DNA from: Magicicada septendecula | Taxonomy: Eukaryota > Arthropoda > Insecta > Hemiptera > Cicadidae | NCBI GenBank assembly: GCA_034769895.1 | Contig: CM068372.1 | Location: 434,995,458 to 435,059,457 of the forward strand | Direction: 5' to 3' | DNA: 64,000 nt | Shown: one piece after another, positions 33,476 to 46,766 of the stretch | Position numbering within the stretch: position 1 is the stretch's first letter | How the letters are laid out: the number at the start of each line of letters is the position of its first letter | Notes under the pieces: model-generated | Told to the model about the DNA's origin: nothing | Databases searched by the model: none | Seen by the model: only the letters and a program-made list of their open reading frames with translations | Translations under genes and position numbers: made by a program

Positions 33476-35640
33476 ACTTCCATATTCCTTAAGGAATGGA
33501 AGTATGGTGATGGCAAAAAAAATCGTGTTCGAGATTATTGCAGATTCTGATTCTACTACACTCAAAACATGAAAAAAAGTCGTTTTCCGAAAAGTGTCTG
33601 TGTGTGTGTCTGTCTGTCTGTCTGTCTGTCTGTGTGTGTGTCTGTCTGTGTGTCTGTAGATTTTTTTCTATGGCAAACCATAACTGCCGCAAATTCAAAC
33701 AGAATCAAATAATTTTTTGCATACAGCCCTGATTTGCAGAGTACTCGCGACCTATTGTTTTTGGTGAAGATCGGTTGAGGGAAAGGGGTAGTTTACCTGC
33801 AACGGTTTTTTTTAGCAAGGGTAATTTTGTTTGTTTGGCAAACGATAACAGCCGCAAATTCAAACAGAATCAAATAATGTTTCGCATACAGCCCTGAATT
33901 GTAGAGTTCTCAAGATCTGTTGATTTTGGTGAAGATCGGATAAAGGAAAGGGGTAGTTTACCTGTAACGTTTTATGTTTTAACAAGGGTATTTCCTATGG
34001 CAAACGATAACAGCCGCAAATTCAAACAGAATCAAAAGATTATTTGCATACAGCCCTAAATTGTAGAGTTCTCAAGACCTATTGTTTTTGGTGAAAATCG
34101 GTTGAGGGAAAGGGGTAGTTTACCTGCAACGTTTTTTTAACAAGGGTATTTTTTTCTATGGCAAACGATAACTGCCGCAAATTCAAACAGAATCAAATAA
34201 CTTTTTGCATACAGCCCTGATTTGTAGAGTACTCACGACCTATTGTTTTTGGTGAAGATCGGTTGAGGGAAAGGGGTAGTTTACCTGCAACGGTTTTTTT
34301 TTATCAAGAGAAATTTTTTTTTTTGCCAAACGATAACAGCCGCAAATTCAAACAGAATCAAATAATGTTTCGCATACAGTCCTGAATTGTAGAGTTCTCA
34401 AGATCTGTTGATTTTGGTGAAGATCGGTTAAGGGAAAGGGGTAGTTTACCTGTAACGTTTTCTGTTTTAACAAGGGTATTTCCTATGGCAAACGATAACA
34501 GCCGTAAATTCAAACAGAATCAAAAGATTATTTGCATACAGCCCTAAATTGTAGAGTTCTCAAGACCTATTGTTTTTGGTGAAGATCGGTTAAGGGAAAG
34601 GGGTAGTTTACCTACAACGTTTTTTTAACAAGGTTATTTTCTATGGCAAACGATAACAGCCGCAAATTCAAACATAATAAAATAATTTTCTGCATACAGC
34701 CCTGATTTGTAGAGTACTCAGTACCTATTGTTTTTGGTGAAGATCGGTTGAGGGGAACGGGTAGTTTACCAGCAACGTTTTTTATCAAGCGTATTTTCTA
34801 TGGCAAACGATAACTGCCGCAAATTCAAACAGAATCAAACAATTTTTTGCATACGTCAGTGAATTGTAGAGTACTCGCGACCTATTGTTTTTGGTGAAGA
34901 TCGGTTGAGGGGAAGGGGTAGTTTACCTGCAACGGTTTTTTTTTTATCAAGGGAAATTTTTTTTTGGCAAACGATAACAGCCGCATATTCAAACAGAATC
35001 AAATAATGTTTCGCATACAGCCCTGAATTGTAGAGTTCTCAAGACCTATTGTTTTTGGTGAAGATCGGTTAAGGGAAAGGGGTAGTTAACCTACAACGTT
35101 TTTTTAACAAGGGTATTTTCTATGGCAAACGATAACAGCCGCAAATTCAAACAGAATCAAATAATTTTCTGCATACAGCCCTGATTTGTAGAGTACTCAA
35201 GTCCTATTGTTTTTGGTAAAGATCGGTTGAGGGAAAGGGGTAGTTTACCTGCAACGTTTTTTATAAAGCGTATTTTCTATGGCAAAAGATAACTGCCGCA
35301 AATTCAAACAGTATCAAATAATTTTTTGCATACATAAGTGAATTGTAGAGGACTCAAGGCCATTAGATTTTGGTGAAGATCAGTTAAGGGGAAGGGGTAG
35401 TTTACCTGCAACCTTTTACGTTTTAACAAGAGTAAAGTACTTGAAAATTCATTAGACTTTTTCAAACAATGGTAATTATTAAAAATAAAATAATTTTGTT
35501 GCCAGGCAATAAAATTATAATTTTTTCATTTTAATGTAAATTATGTATATATTAGAAAATATATCGTGCTTGGCAGGCAAGCATATTTCAGATTATAAGT
35601 CTTAGAATATGGAAGTCATGTATGGTTCTCCATACCGATT
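33476..35640 (+). repeat. Unit 3: head, microsatellite, core repeats, tail
   Basis: Head 33476-33503, mixed CTGT/GT tract 33597-33657, about eleven core repeats, then the tail (from about 35430, with the GTTGCCAGGCAA palindrome near 35500) and the hairpin at 35620-35635. Confidence 0.9.
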
Positions 35641-35941
35641 TTTACTTCCATATTCCTTAAGGAATGGAAGTATGGTGATGGCAAAAAAAATCGTGTTCGA
35701 GATTATTGCAGATTCTGATTCTACTACACTCAAAACATGAAAAAAAGTCGTTTTCCGAAAAGTGTCTGTGTGTGTGTGTCTGTCTGTGTGTCTGTAGATT
35801 TTTTACTTCCATATTCCTTAAGGAATGGAAGTATGGTGATGGCAAAAAAAATCGTGTTCGAGATTATTGCAGATTCTGATTCTACTACACTCAAAACATG
35901 AAAAAAAGTCGTTTTCCGAAAAGTGTCTGTGTGTGTGTGTG

Positions 35942-35984
<43 letters not shown>

Positions 35985-37640
35985 AGATTTTTTTCTATGG
36001 CAAACGATAACTGCCGCAAATTCAAACAGAATCAAATAATTTTTTGCATGCAGCCCTGATTTGCAGAGTACTCGCGACCTATTGTTTTTGGTGAAGATCG
36101 GTTGAGGGAAAGGGGTAGTTTACCTGCAACGGTTTTTTTTAGCAAGGGTAATTTTGTTTGTTTGGCAAACGATAACAGCCGCAAATTCAAACAGAATCAA
36201 ATAATGTTTCGCATACAGCCCTGAATTGTAGAGTTCTCAAGATCTGTTGATTTTGGTGAAGATCGGTTAAGGGAAAGGGGTAGTTTACCTGTTACGTTTT
36301 ATGTTTTAACAAGGGTATTTCCTATGGCAAACGATAACAGCCGCAAATTCAAACAGAATCAAAAGATTATTTGTATACAGCCCTAAATTGTAGAGTTCTC
36401 AAGACCTATTGTTTTTGGTGAAGTTCGGTTAAGGGAAAGGGGTAGTTTACCTGTAACGTTTTATGTTTTAACAAGGGTATTTCCTATGGCAAACGATAAA
36501 AGCCGCAAATTCAAACAGAATCAAAAGATTATTTGCATACAGCCCTAAATCGTAGAGTTCTCAAGACCTATTGTTTTTGGTGAAGATCGGTTAAGGGAAA
36601 GGGGTAGTTTACCTGCAACGTTTTTTTAACAAGGTTATTTTCTATGGCAAACGATAACAGCCGCAAATTCAAACAGAATCCCATAATGTTTTGCATACAG
36701 CCCTGATTTGTAGAGTACTCAAGATCTATTGTTTTTGGTGAAGATCGGTTAAGGGGAAGAGGTAGTTTACCTGCAACGTTTTTTTTTCAAGCGTATTTTC
36801 TATGGCAAACGATAACAGCCACAAATTCAAACAGAATCAAATAATGTTTCGTATACAGCCCTGAATTCTAGAGTTCTCAAGACCTATTGTTTTTGGTGAA
36901 GATCGGTTAAGGGAAAGGGGTAGTTTACCTGTAACGTTTTATGTTTTAACAAGGGTATTTCTTATGGCAAACGATAACAGCCGCAAATTCAAACAGAATC
37001 AAAAGATTATTTGCATACAGCCCTAAATTGTGGAGTTCTCAAGACCTATTGTTTTTGGTGAAGATCGGTTAAGGGAAAGGGGTAGTTTACCTGCAACGTT
37101 TTTTTAACAAGGGTATTTTATATGGCAAACGATAACAGCCGCAAATTCAAACAGAATCAAATAATGTTTTGCATACAGTCCTGATTTGTAGAGTACTCAA
37201 GACCTTTTGTTTTTGGTGAAGATCGGTTAAGGGGAAGGGGTAGTTTACCTGCAACGTTTTTTTATCAAGCGTATTTTCTATGGCAAACGATAACTGCCGC
37301 AAATTCAAACAGAATCAAATAATTGTTTGCATACGTCCCTGAATTGTAGAGGTCTCAAGGACTTTCGATTTTGGTGAAGATCGGTTAAGGGGAAGGGGTA
37401 GTTTACCTGCAACCTTTTACGTTTTAACAAGAGTAAAGTACTTGAAATTTATTTAAACTTTTTCAAACAATGGTAATTGTTAAAAATAAAATAATTTTGT
37501 TGCCAGGCAATAAAATTAAAATTTTTTCATTTTAATGTAAATCTTGTATAAGAGAAAATATATCGCGCTTGGCAGGCGATATTAAGATTTAAATATAAAT
37601 CTTAGAATATGGAAGTCATGTATGGTTCTCCATACCGATA
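35641..37640 (+). repeat. Unit 4: duplicated head, microsatellite, core repeats, tail
   Basis: Heads at 35644-35671 and 35815-35842, each with its own microsatellite (35765-35797 and 35926-35986). About nine cores follow, then the tail with hairpin 37620-37635. The duplicated head suggests insertion of one element into another at the same junction. Confidence 0.88.
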
Positions 37641-38860
37641 TTTTTCTATGGCAAATGATAACTGCCGCAAATTCAAACAGAATCAAATAATTTTTTGCAA
37701 ACAGCCCTGATTTGTAGAGGACTCGCGACCTATTGTTTTTGGTGAAGATCGGTTGAGGGAAAGGGGTAGTTTACCTGCAACGGTTTTTTTTTATCAAGGG
37801 AAATTTTTTTTTTTGCAAAGGATAACAGCCGCAAATTCAAACAGAATCAAAAGATTATTTGCATACAGCCCTAAATTGTAGAGTTCTCAAGACCTATTGT
37901 TTTTGGTGAAGATCGGTTAAGGGAAAGGGGAGTTTACCTACAACGTTTTTTTAACAAGGGTATTTTCTATGGCAAACGATAACAGCCGCAAATTCAAACA
38001 GAATCAAATAATTTTCTGCATACAGCCCTGATTTGTAGAGTACTCAATACCTATTGTTTTTGGTGAAGATCGGTTAAGGGGAAGGGGTAGTTTACCAGCA
38101 ACGTTTTTTATCAAGCGTATTTTCTATGGCAAACGATAACTACCGCAAATTCAAACAGAATCAAACAATTTTTTGCATACGTCAGTGAATTGTAGAGTAC
38201 TCGCGACCTATTGTTTTTGGTGAAGATCGGTTGAGGGGAAGGGGTAGTTTACCTGCAACGGTTTTTTTTTATCAAGGGAAATTTTTTTTTGGCAAACGAT
38301 AACAGCCGCATATTCAAACAGAATCAAATAATGTTTCGCATACAGCCCTGAATTGTAGAGTTCTCAAGACCTATTGTTTTTGGTGAAGATCGGTTAAGGG
38401 AAAGGGGTAGTTTACCTACAACGTTTTTTTAACAAGGGTATTTTCTATGGCAAACGATAACAGCCGCAAATTCAAACAGAATCAAATAATTTTCTGCATA
38501 CAGCCCTGATTTGTAGAGTACTCAAGTCCTATTGTTTTTGGTAAAGATCGGTTGAGGGAAAGGGGTAGTTTACCTGCAACGTTTTTTATCAAGCGTATTT
38601 TCTATGGCAAACGATAACTGCCGCAAATTCAAACAGAATCAAATAATTTTTTGCATACGTCAGCGAATTGTAGAGTACTCAAGGCCTTTAGATTTTGGTG
38701 AAGATCGGTTAAGGGGAAGGGGTAGTTTACCTGCAACCTTTTACGTTTTAACAAGAGTAAAGTACCTGTACTTGAAAAAATTCATTTAAACTTTTTCAAA
38801 CAATGGTAATTGTTGAAAATAAAATAATGTTGTTGCCAGGCAATCTGAAAATTTCAGATT
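37641..38860 (+). repeat. Unit 5: headless core repeats and start of tail
   Basis: Core repeats begin directly after the hairpin of unit 4 (TTTTTCTATGGCAAATG at 37641). About seven cores lead to the tail near 38755, which breaks off into unique sequence near 38860. Confidence 0.85.
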
Positions 38861-39420
38861 TTGTACCACAAAATCTGAAAAGATTATACGATAGTTTATG
38901 AAATGGTTAATAATACGTCAGTGGAAAGTGTAATGAGAAATTAGCAGAAATGGAAACCTGGGGAATGTTAACTTTTCTGTAGATACAATTTTGTCAGAAT
39001 GTTTGGAAATGACCATCAACATTGTAGAAAAAGTAAGCATATTAAGAAACATATGTAAGTACTTATTATAAAAAAATAATGTTTGTTTTTTGATAAAGTC
39101 ATTTTGATTATAAAATATAAATATTTACAACAAGAAAAGAATTTTCAGTTTTCAAAATTTAAATATATTTTTATAAAACAATGGGTTCTTCATTGAGGTG
39201 GGGACCATGTCACTCACTCCATCTCAAGCCTCCTCTCCCATTTTGCAGAAAAAGAGGACCCTGTCAAGGCTGATACTTTGACGACAGTGACAGGGCTTTC
39301 CACCAAATTCAGCAGAGTGACAGGTAGGCCCAACTCTGATTGGCTCCTCAGATTTCCCCAGCGTTAGTAGGTTCTATGAAAATATTTTATTTCAAAAATG
39401 ATTTTAAATATAAATCTTAG
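38861..39420. other. Non-satellite island inside the array
   Basis: About 560 bp without core-repeat similarity. It contains a TC-rich acceptor-like site (TCTCCCATTTTGCAG, ending 39248), a 75-bp stretch open in one frame (39249-39323), and a donor-like CAG|GTAGGC. Could be captured host DNA or an insertion; not recognised. Confidence 0.45.
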
Positions 39421-39915
39421 ATATGTTTTATAAATCTCATGTTTTATGTTTTAACATGGGTAATTTTTTATATGACGAACCATAACTGCCGTAAATTCAA
39501 ACAGAATCAAATAATTTTTTACATATGTGCCTGAGCTATAGAGAACTCAATGTCTGTTGATTTTGGTGAAGATCGGTTACGGGGAAAGGGCAGTTTACCT
39601 GAAACATTTTTTGTTGTAACATGAGTAAAGTACTTAATTTTGATAAAGTATCCTGATAAGATCTTAATAATCCACTGTAGAAACGTAGATGAAATATCTA
39701 TAAATGAAGAGGCTAGTTGAACGGGCTGGGGGTAATTTTCTATAAATCAAAATTATAGTTGAAGGGGGAGGGGATAATATTTTTTATATGTGTACTATGT
39801 TATTGGCAAGAAAGAAGTATTTTTTTGTTCAAATTCCTTTCCTGGCTGTTTGGCTGAAAATGATTTTAAATATAAATCTTAGAATATGGAAGTCATGTAT
39901 GGTTCTCCATACCGA
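39421..39915 (+). repeat. Diverged core repeat and tail with hairpin
   Basis: One diverged core (39430-39610), tail sequence with GGCTGTTTGGCTG, and hairpin 39897-39912. Lacks the ~180-bp hammerhead-like module found in later tails. Confidence 0.8.
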
Positions 39916-40037
39916 TATTTACTTCCATGTTCCTTAAGGAAATGGAAGTATGGTGATGGCAAAAAAAATCGTGTTCGAGATTATTGCAGATTCTGATTGT
40001 ACTACACTCAAAACATGAAAAAAAGTCGTTTTTCGAA

Positions 40038-40039
<2 letters not shown>

Positions 40040-40105
<66 letters not shown>
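40040..40105 (+). repeat. (GT)33 microsatellite
   Basis: Uninterrupted GT repeats at the slot that holds CTGT in other units. Confidence 0.95.
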
Positions 40106-40109
<4 letters not shown>

Positions 40110-42629
40110 TTTTTTTCTATGGCAAACGATATCAGCCGCAAATTCAAACAGAATCAAATAATTTTTTGTATACAGCCCTGATTTGTAGAGTACTCGCGAC
40201 CTATTGTTTTTGGTGAAGATCGGTTGAGGGAAAGGGGTAGTTTACCTGCAACGGTTTTTTTTTATCAAGGGTAATTTTGTTTGTTTGGCAAACGATAACA
40301 GCCGCAAATTCAAACAGAATCAAATAATATTTCGCATACAGCCCTGAATTGTAGAGTTCTCAAGATCTGTTGATTTTGGTAAAGATCGGTTATGGGGAAG
40401 GGGTAGTTTACCTGCAACGTTTTATGTTTTAACAAGGGTATTTTTTATGGCAAACGATAAGAGCCGCAAATTCAAACGGAATCAAATAGGTTTTTGCATA
40501 CAGCCCTGATTTCTTGAGTACTAAAGACCTATTGTTTTTGGTGAAGATCGTTTAAGGGAAAGGGGTAGTTTACCAGCCACGTTTTTTGTTTTATCAAGGG
40601 TATTTTGTATGGCAAACGATAACAGCCGCAAATTCAAACAAAATCATATAATATTTTGCATATAGCTCTGAATTGTAGAGTTCTCAAGACCTATCGTTTT
40701 TGGTGAAGATCGGTTAAGGTAAAGGGGTAGTTTACCTGCAACGGTTTTTTATCAAGGGTATTTTTTTTTTCTATGGTAAACGATAACAGCCGCAAATTCA
40801 AACAGAATCAAATGATGTTTTGCATACAGCCCTGTATTGTAGAGTTCTCAATACCTATTGGTGTTGGTGAAGATCTGTTAAGGGAAAGGGGTAGTTTACC
40901 TGCAACGTTTTATGTTTTAAAAGGGTATTTTCTATGGCAAACGATAAGAGCCGCAAATTCAAACAGGATCAAATACGTTTTTTGCATACAGCCCTGTTTT
41001 GTTGAGTACTAAAGACCTATTGTTTTTGGTGAAGATCGGTTAAGGGAAAGGGTTAGTTTACCTGACACATTTTTTGTCTTATCAAGGGTATTTTGTATGG
41101 CAAGCGATAACAGCCGCAAATTCAAACAGAATCATATAATATTTTGCATACAGCCCTGAAATGTAGAGTTCTCAAGACCTTTTGGTTTTGGTGAAGATCG
41201 GTTTAGGGAATAGGGTTGTTTACCAGCAACATTTTATGTTCTATCAAGGGTAATTTTGTTTTGACGAACGATAACGGCCATACATTAAAACAGAATCAAT
41301 TACTCTTCTGCATACCTTTTTGAATTATACAGAACTCAAGGTCTGTTGATTTTGTTGAAGATCGTTCAAGGGAAAGGGGTAGTTTACCTGCAACGTTTTA
41401 TGTTTTAACAAGGGTATTTTTTCTATGACGAACGATAACTGCCGTAAATTCAAATAGAATCAACTAATGTTTTGTATACAGCCCTGAATTATAGAGTTCT
41501 CACGACCTATTGTTTTTGGTGAAGATCGGTTAATGGAATAGGGTAGTTTACCAGCAACGTTTTATGTTTTATCAATGGTGTTTTCTATGGCAAACGATAA
41601 CAGCCGCAAATTCAAACAGAATCAAATAATTGTTTGTATACAGACCTTAATTGTAGAGTACCCAAGACCTGTCGTTTTTAGTGAAGATCGGTTAGGGGAA
41701 AGGGGTAGTTTACCTGCAACGGTTTTTTATCAAGGGTAATTTTTTTCTATAGTAAACGATAACAGCCGCAATTTCAAACAGAATCAAATGATGTTTTGCA
41801 TACAGCCCTGTATTGTAGAGTTCTCAATACCTATTGGTGTTGGTGAAGATCGGTTAAGGGAAAGGGGTAGTTTATCAGCAACATTTTATGTTTTAACCAG
41901 GGTAATTTTTTATATGACGAACGATAACTGCCGTAAATTCAAACAGAATCAACTAGGTTTTTGCATACATTTTTTAACTAAAGGGAACTCAAGGTGTGTT
42001 GATTTTGTTGAAGGTCGGTTAAGGGAAGGGGTAGTTTATCAGCAACGTTTTATGTTTTAAAAACGGTAATTTTTTTATGACGAATGATAACTGCCGAAAA
42101 TTCAATGAGAATCAAATAATTTTTTGCACACTTGCCTGATTTCTAGAGAACTCAAGGTTTGTTGATTTTCTTGAAGATCGGTTAAGGGAAAGGGGTAGTT
42201 TACCGGCAACATTTTATGTTGTAACAAGAGAAATGTTTCCATGACGAACGATAACTGCCGCACATTCAAACAGAATCAAATATTTTTTTGCATGTATCCC
42301 TGAATTGTAGAGGACGGAAGGTCTGTTGATTTTGGAGAAGATCGGTTAAGAGAAAGGGGTAGTTTACCTGAAACATTTTATGATTTAACTAGAGTAAAGT
42401 CCTTAATTTTTATAAATAAAGTATCCTGATAAGAAGCTCATGATAATCCACTGTAGAAACGTAGATGAAATATCTATAAATGAAGAGATTAGGTGAACGG
42501 GGTGGGGGTAATTTTCTATTACTAAAAATTATAGTTGAACGGGGAGGGGAGAATTTTTTATACGTGTACTACGTTATCGGCTACAAGGAAGTAGTTTTTT
42601 GTTAAAATTGCTTCCCGGGCTGTTCAGCC

Positions 42630-42700
42630 GTAGTCCAATGTTTTCTGTAAAACCAGACTTTTCGGCAGTGCCATCGACTGCCATCATCAGTGAAAATTGA
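42630..42700 (-). ncRNA. Hammerhead-like core in the satellite tail (intact CUGAUGA copy)
   Basis: Minus strand: CTGATGA (42690-42684), extra U (42683), stem II GGCAGT/ACTGCC (42682-42677 with 42669-42664, 7-nt loop), GAAA (42663-42660), then AGTC. Helix III can form only the A-U pair and helix I about three pairs, so activity is doubtful. The six later copies of the module have CCGATGA instead, which changes the invariant U4. Confidence 0.45.
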
Positions 42701-42866
42701 GTGCGAAAACGTGAGGTGGTATACGTTAGTGACCACAGTACTGTGGTTAATGCTGAAGCAATAAGTAGAAAGACGTAGTTTCTATGGAAATATTTCATTT
42801 CGAATATGATTTTAAATATAAATCTTAGAACATGGAAGTCATGTATGGTTCTCCATACCGATATTT

Positions 42867-45294
42867 TACTTCCATGTTCGTTAAGGAAATGGAAGTATGG
42901 TGATGGCAAAAAAAATCGTGTTCGAGATTATTGCAGAATACGATTGTACTACACTGAAAACATGAAAAAAAGTCATTTTTCGAAAAGTGTGTGTCTGTGT
43001 GTCTGTCTGTGCGTGTGTCTGTAGATTTTTTTCTATGGCAAACGATAAGTCCCGCAAATTCAAACAGAATCAAATAATTTTTTGCATACAGGCCTGATTT
43101 GTAGAGTACTCGCGACCTATTGTTTTTGGTGGACATCGGTTGAGCGAAAGGGGTAGTTTACCTACAACGGTTTTTTTTTTATCAAGGGTAATTTTGTTTG
43201 TTTGGCAAATGATAACAGCCGCAAATTCAAACAGAATCAAATAATGTTTCGCATGCAGCCCTGACTTGTAGGGTTCTCAAGATCTGTTGATTTTGGTAAA
43301 GATCGGTTAAGGGAAAGGGGTAGTTTACCAGCAACGTTTTATGTTTTAACAAGGGTATTTTCTATGGCAAACGATAACAGCCGCAAATTCAAACATAATC
43401 AAATAATGTTTTGCATACAGCCCTGATTTCTTGACTACTAAAGACCTATTGTTTTTGGTGAAGATCGGTTAAGGGAAAGGGGTAGTTTACCTACAACGGT
43501 TTTTTATCAAGGGTAATTTTGTACTTTTTCTATGGTAAACGATAACAGCCGCAAATTCAAACAGAATCAAATGATGTTTTGCATACAGCCCTGTATTGTA
43601 GAGTTCTCAATACCTATTGGTATTGGTGAAGATCGGTTAAGGGAAAGGGGTAGTTTACCAGCAACGTTTTATGTTTTAAAAGGGTATTTCCTATGGCAAA
43701 CGATAAGAGCCGCAAATTCAAACAGAATCAAATACGTTTTTGCATACAGCCCTGTTTTGTTGAGTACTAAAGACCTATTGTTTTTGGTGAAGATCGGTTA
43801 AGGGAAAGGGGTAGTTTACCTGCAACGTTTTATGTTTTAACAAGGGTATTTTTTCTGTGACGAACGATAACTGCCGTAAATTCAAAGAGAATCAACTAAT
43901 GTTTTGCATACAGCCCTGAATTGTAGAGTTCTCAAGATCTATTGTTATTGGTGAAGATCGGTTAATGGAATAGGGTAGTTTACCAGCAACGTTTTATGTT
44001 TTATCAAGGGTGTTTTCTATGGCAAACGATAACAGCTGCAAATTCAAACAGAATCAAATAATTGTTTGCATACAGGCCTGAATTGTAGAGTACCCAAGAC
44101 CTGTCGTTTTTGGTGAAGATCGGTTAAGGGAAAGGGATAGTTTACCAGCAACGGTTTTTTTTTTCAAGGGTAATTTTTTTCTATAGTAAACGATAACAGC
44201 CGCAAATTCAAACAGAATCAAATGATGTTTTGCATACAGCTTTGTATTGTAGAGTTCTCAATACCTATTGGTGTTGGTGAAGATCGGTTAAGGGAAAGGG
44301 GTAGTTTACCAGCAACATTTTACGTTTTAACAAGGGTAATTTTTTATATGACGAACGATAACTGCCGTAAATTCAAACAGAATCAACTAGGTTTTTGCAT
44401 ACCTTTTTGAACTAAAGAGAACTCAAGGTCTGTTGATTTCGTTGAAGATCGGTTAAGGGAAGGGGTAGTTTATCAGCAACGTTTTATGTTTTAAAAAGGG
44501 TAATTTTTTTTAAGACGAGCGATAACTGCCGAAAATTCAATGAGAATCAAATAATTTTTTGCACTCTTTCCTGAGTTGCAGAGAGCTCAAGGTCTATTGA
44601 TTTTGGTGAAGATCAGTTAAGGGAAAGGGGTAGTTTACCTGCAACATGTTATGTTGTAACAAGAGAAATGTTTCCATGACGAACGATAACTGCCGCACAT
44701 TCAAACAGAATCAAATATTTTTTTGCATGCTTCCCTGAATTGTAGAGGACGGAAGGTCTGTTGATTTTGGAGAAGATCGGTTAAGAGAAAGGGGTAGTTT
44801 ACCGGAAACATTTTGATTTAATAAGAGTAAAGTACTTAATTTTTATAAATAAAGTACCCTGATAAGAAGCTCATAGTAATCCACTGTAGAAACGTAGATG
44901 AAATATCTATAAATGAAGAGGTTAGGTGAACGGGGTGGGGGTAATTTTCTATTATTAAAAATTATAGTTGAAGGTGGAGGGCAGAATTTATTATATGTGT
45001 ACTACGTTATCGGCAACAAAGAAGTAGTTTTTTGTTAAAATTGCTTCCCGGGCTCTTTAGCCGTAGTCCAATGTTTTCTGCAAAACCAGACTTTTCGGCA
45101 GTGCTATCGACTGCCATCATCGGTGAAAATCGAGTGCGAAAACGTGAGGTGGTATACGTTAGTGACCACAGTACTGTGGTTAATGCTGAAGCAATAAGTA
45201 GAAAGAAGTAGTTTCTATGGAAATATTTCATTTCGAATATGATTTTAAATATAAATCTTAGAACATGGAAGTCATGTATGGTTCTCCATACCGA
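42867..45294 (+). repeat. Unit 7: head, microsatellite, core repeats, tail
   Basis: Head 42868-42896 (with TTCG in place of TTCC), CT/GT tract 42989-43021, about eleven cores, and a tail with the module (45060-45235) and hairpin 45275-45290. Confidence 0.88.
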
Positions 45295-46766
45295 TATTAC
45301 TTTTTCTATGGTAAACGATAACAGCCGCAAATTCAAACATAATCAAATGATGTTTTGCATACAGCCCTGTATTGTAGAGTTCTCAATACCTATTGGTGTT
45401 GGTGAAGATCGGTTAAGGGAAAGGGGTAGTTTACCTGCAACGTTTTATGTTTTAAAAGGGTATTTTCTATGGCAAACGATAAGAGCCGCAAATTCAAACA
45501 GAATCAAATACGTTTTTGCATACAGCCCTGTTTTGATGAGTACTAAAGACCTATTGTTTTTGGTGAAGATAGGTTAAGGGAAAGGGGTAGTTTACCAGCA
45601 ACGTTTTATGTTTTAACAAGGGTATTTTTTCTGTGACAAATGATAACTGCCGTAAATTCAAAGAGAATCAACTAATGTTTTGCATACAGCCCTGAATTGT
45701 AGAATTCTCAAGATCTATTTTTATTGGTGAAGATCAGTTAATGGAATAGGGTAGTTTACCAGCAACGTTTTATGTTTTATCAAGGGTGTTTTCTATGGCA
45801 AACGATAACAGCCGCAAATTCAAACAGAATCAAATAATTGTTTGCATACAAGCCTGAATTGTAGAGTACCCAAGACCTGTCGTTTTTGGTGAAGATCGGT
45901 TAAGGGAAAGGGGTAGTTTACCAGCAACGGTTTTTTTTCAAGGGTAATTTTTTTCTATAGTAAACGATAACAGCCGCAAATTCAAGCAGAATCAAATGAT
46001 GTTTTGCACACAGCTTTGTATTGTAGAGTTCTCAATACCTATTGGTGTTGGTGAAGACCGGTTAAGGGAAAGGGGTAGTTTACCAGCAACATTTTATGTT
46101 TTAACAAGGGTTATTTTTTATATGACGAACGATAACTGCCGTAAATTCAAACAGAATCAACTAGGTTTTTGCATACCTTTTTGAACTAAAGAGAACTCAA
46201 GGTCTGTTGATTTTGTTGAAGATCGGTTAAGGGAAGGGGTAGTTTATCAGCAACGTTTTGTTTTAAAAAGGGTAATTTTTTTATGAAGAACGATTATTGC
46301 CGAAAATTCAATGAGAATCAAATAATTTTTTGCACTCTTTCCTGAGTTGCAGAGAGCTTAAGGTCTATTGATTTTGGTGAAATATCTATAAATGAAGAGG
46401 TTAGGTGGTAATTTTCTATTATTAAAAATTATAGTTGAAGGTGGAGGGCAGAATTTTTTATATGTGTACTACGTTATCGGCAACAAAGAAGTAGTTTTTT
46501 GTTAAAATTGCTTCCCGGGCTCTTTAGCCGTAGTTCAATGTTTTCTGCAAAACCAGACTTTTCGGCAGTGCCATCGACTGCCATCATCGGTGAAAATCGA
46601 GTGCGAAAACGTGAGGTGGTATACGTTAGTAACCACAGTACTGTGGTAAATGCTGAAGCAATAAGTAGAAAGACGCAGTTTGTACGGAAATATTTCATTT
46701 CGAATATGATTTTAAATATAAATCTTAGAACATGGATGTCATGTATGGTTCTCCATACCGATATTT
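45295..46766 (+). repeat. Unit 8: headless core repeats and tail
   Basis: Starts directly with core (CTATGGTAAACGATAACAGC at 45307), about seven cores, a shortened tail joined at GGTGAAATATC (46376), module, and hairpin 46743-46758. The tail junction is shared with the 1.19 kb repeats that follow. Confidence 0.85.

Larger units (their letters stand above)
39916..42866 (+). repeat. Unit 6: head, (GT)33, core repeats, long tail
   Basis: Head 39921-39949, pure (GT)n 40040-40105, about thirteen cores (some with ATGACGAACGATAACTGCCG variants) and a long tail. The tail contains the ~180-bp module (42610-42790) and hairpin 42843-42858. Confidence 0.88.
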
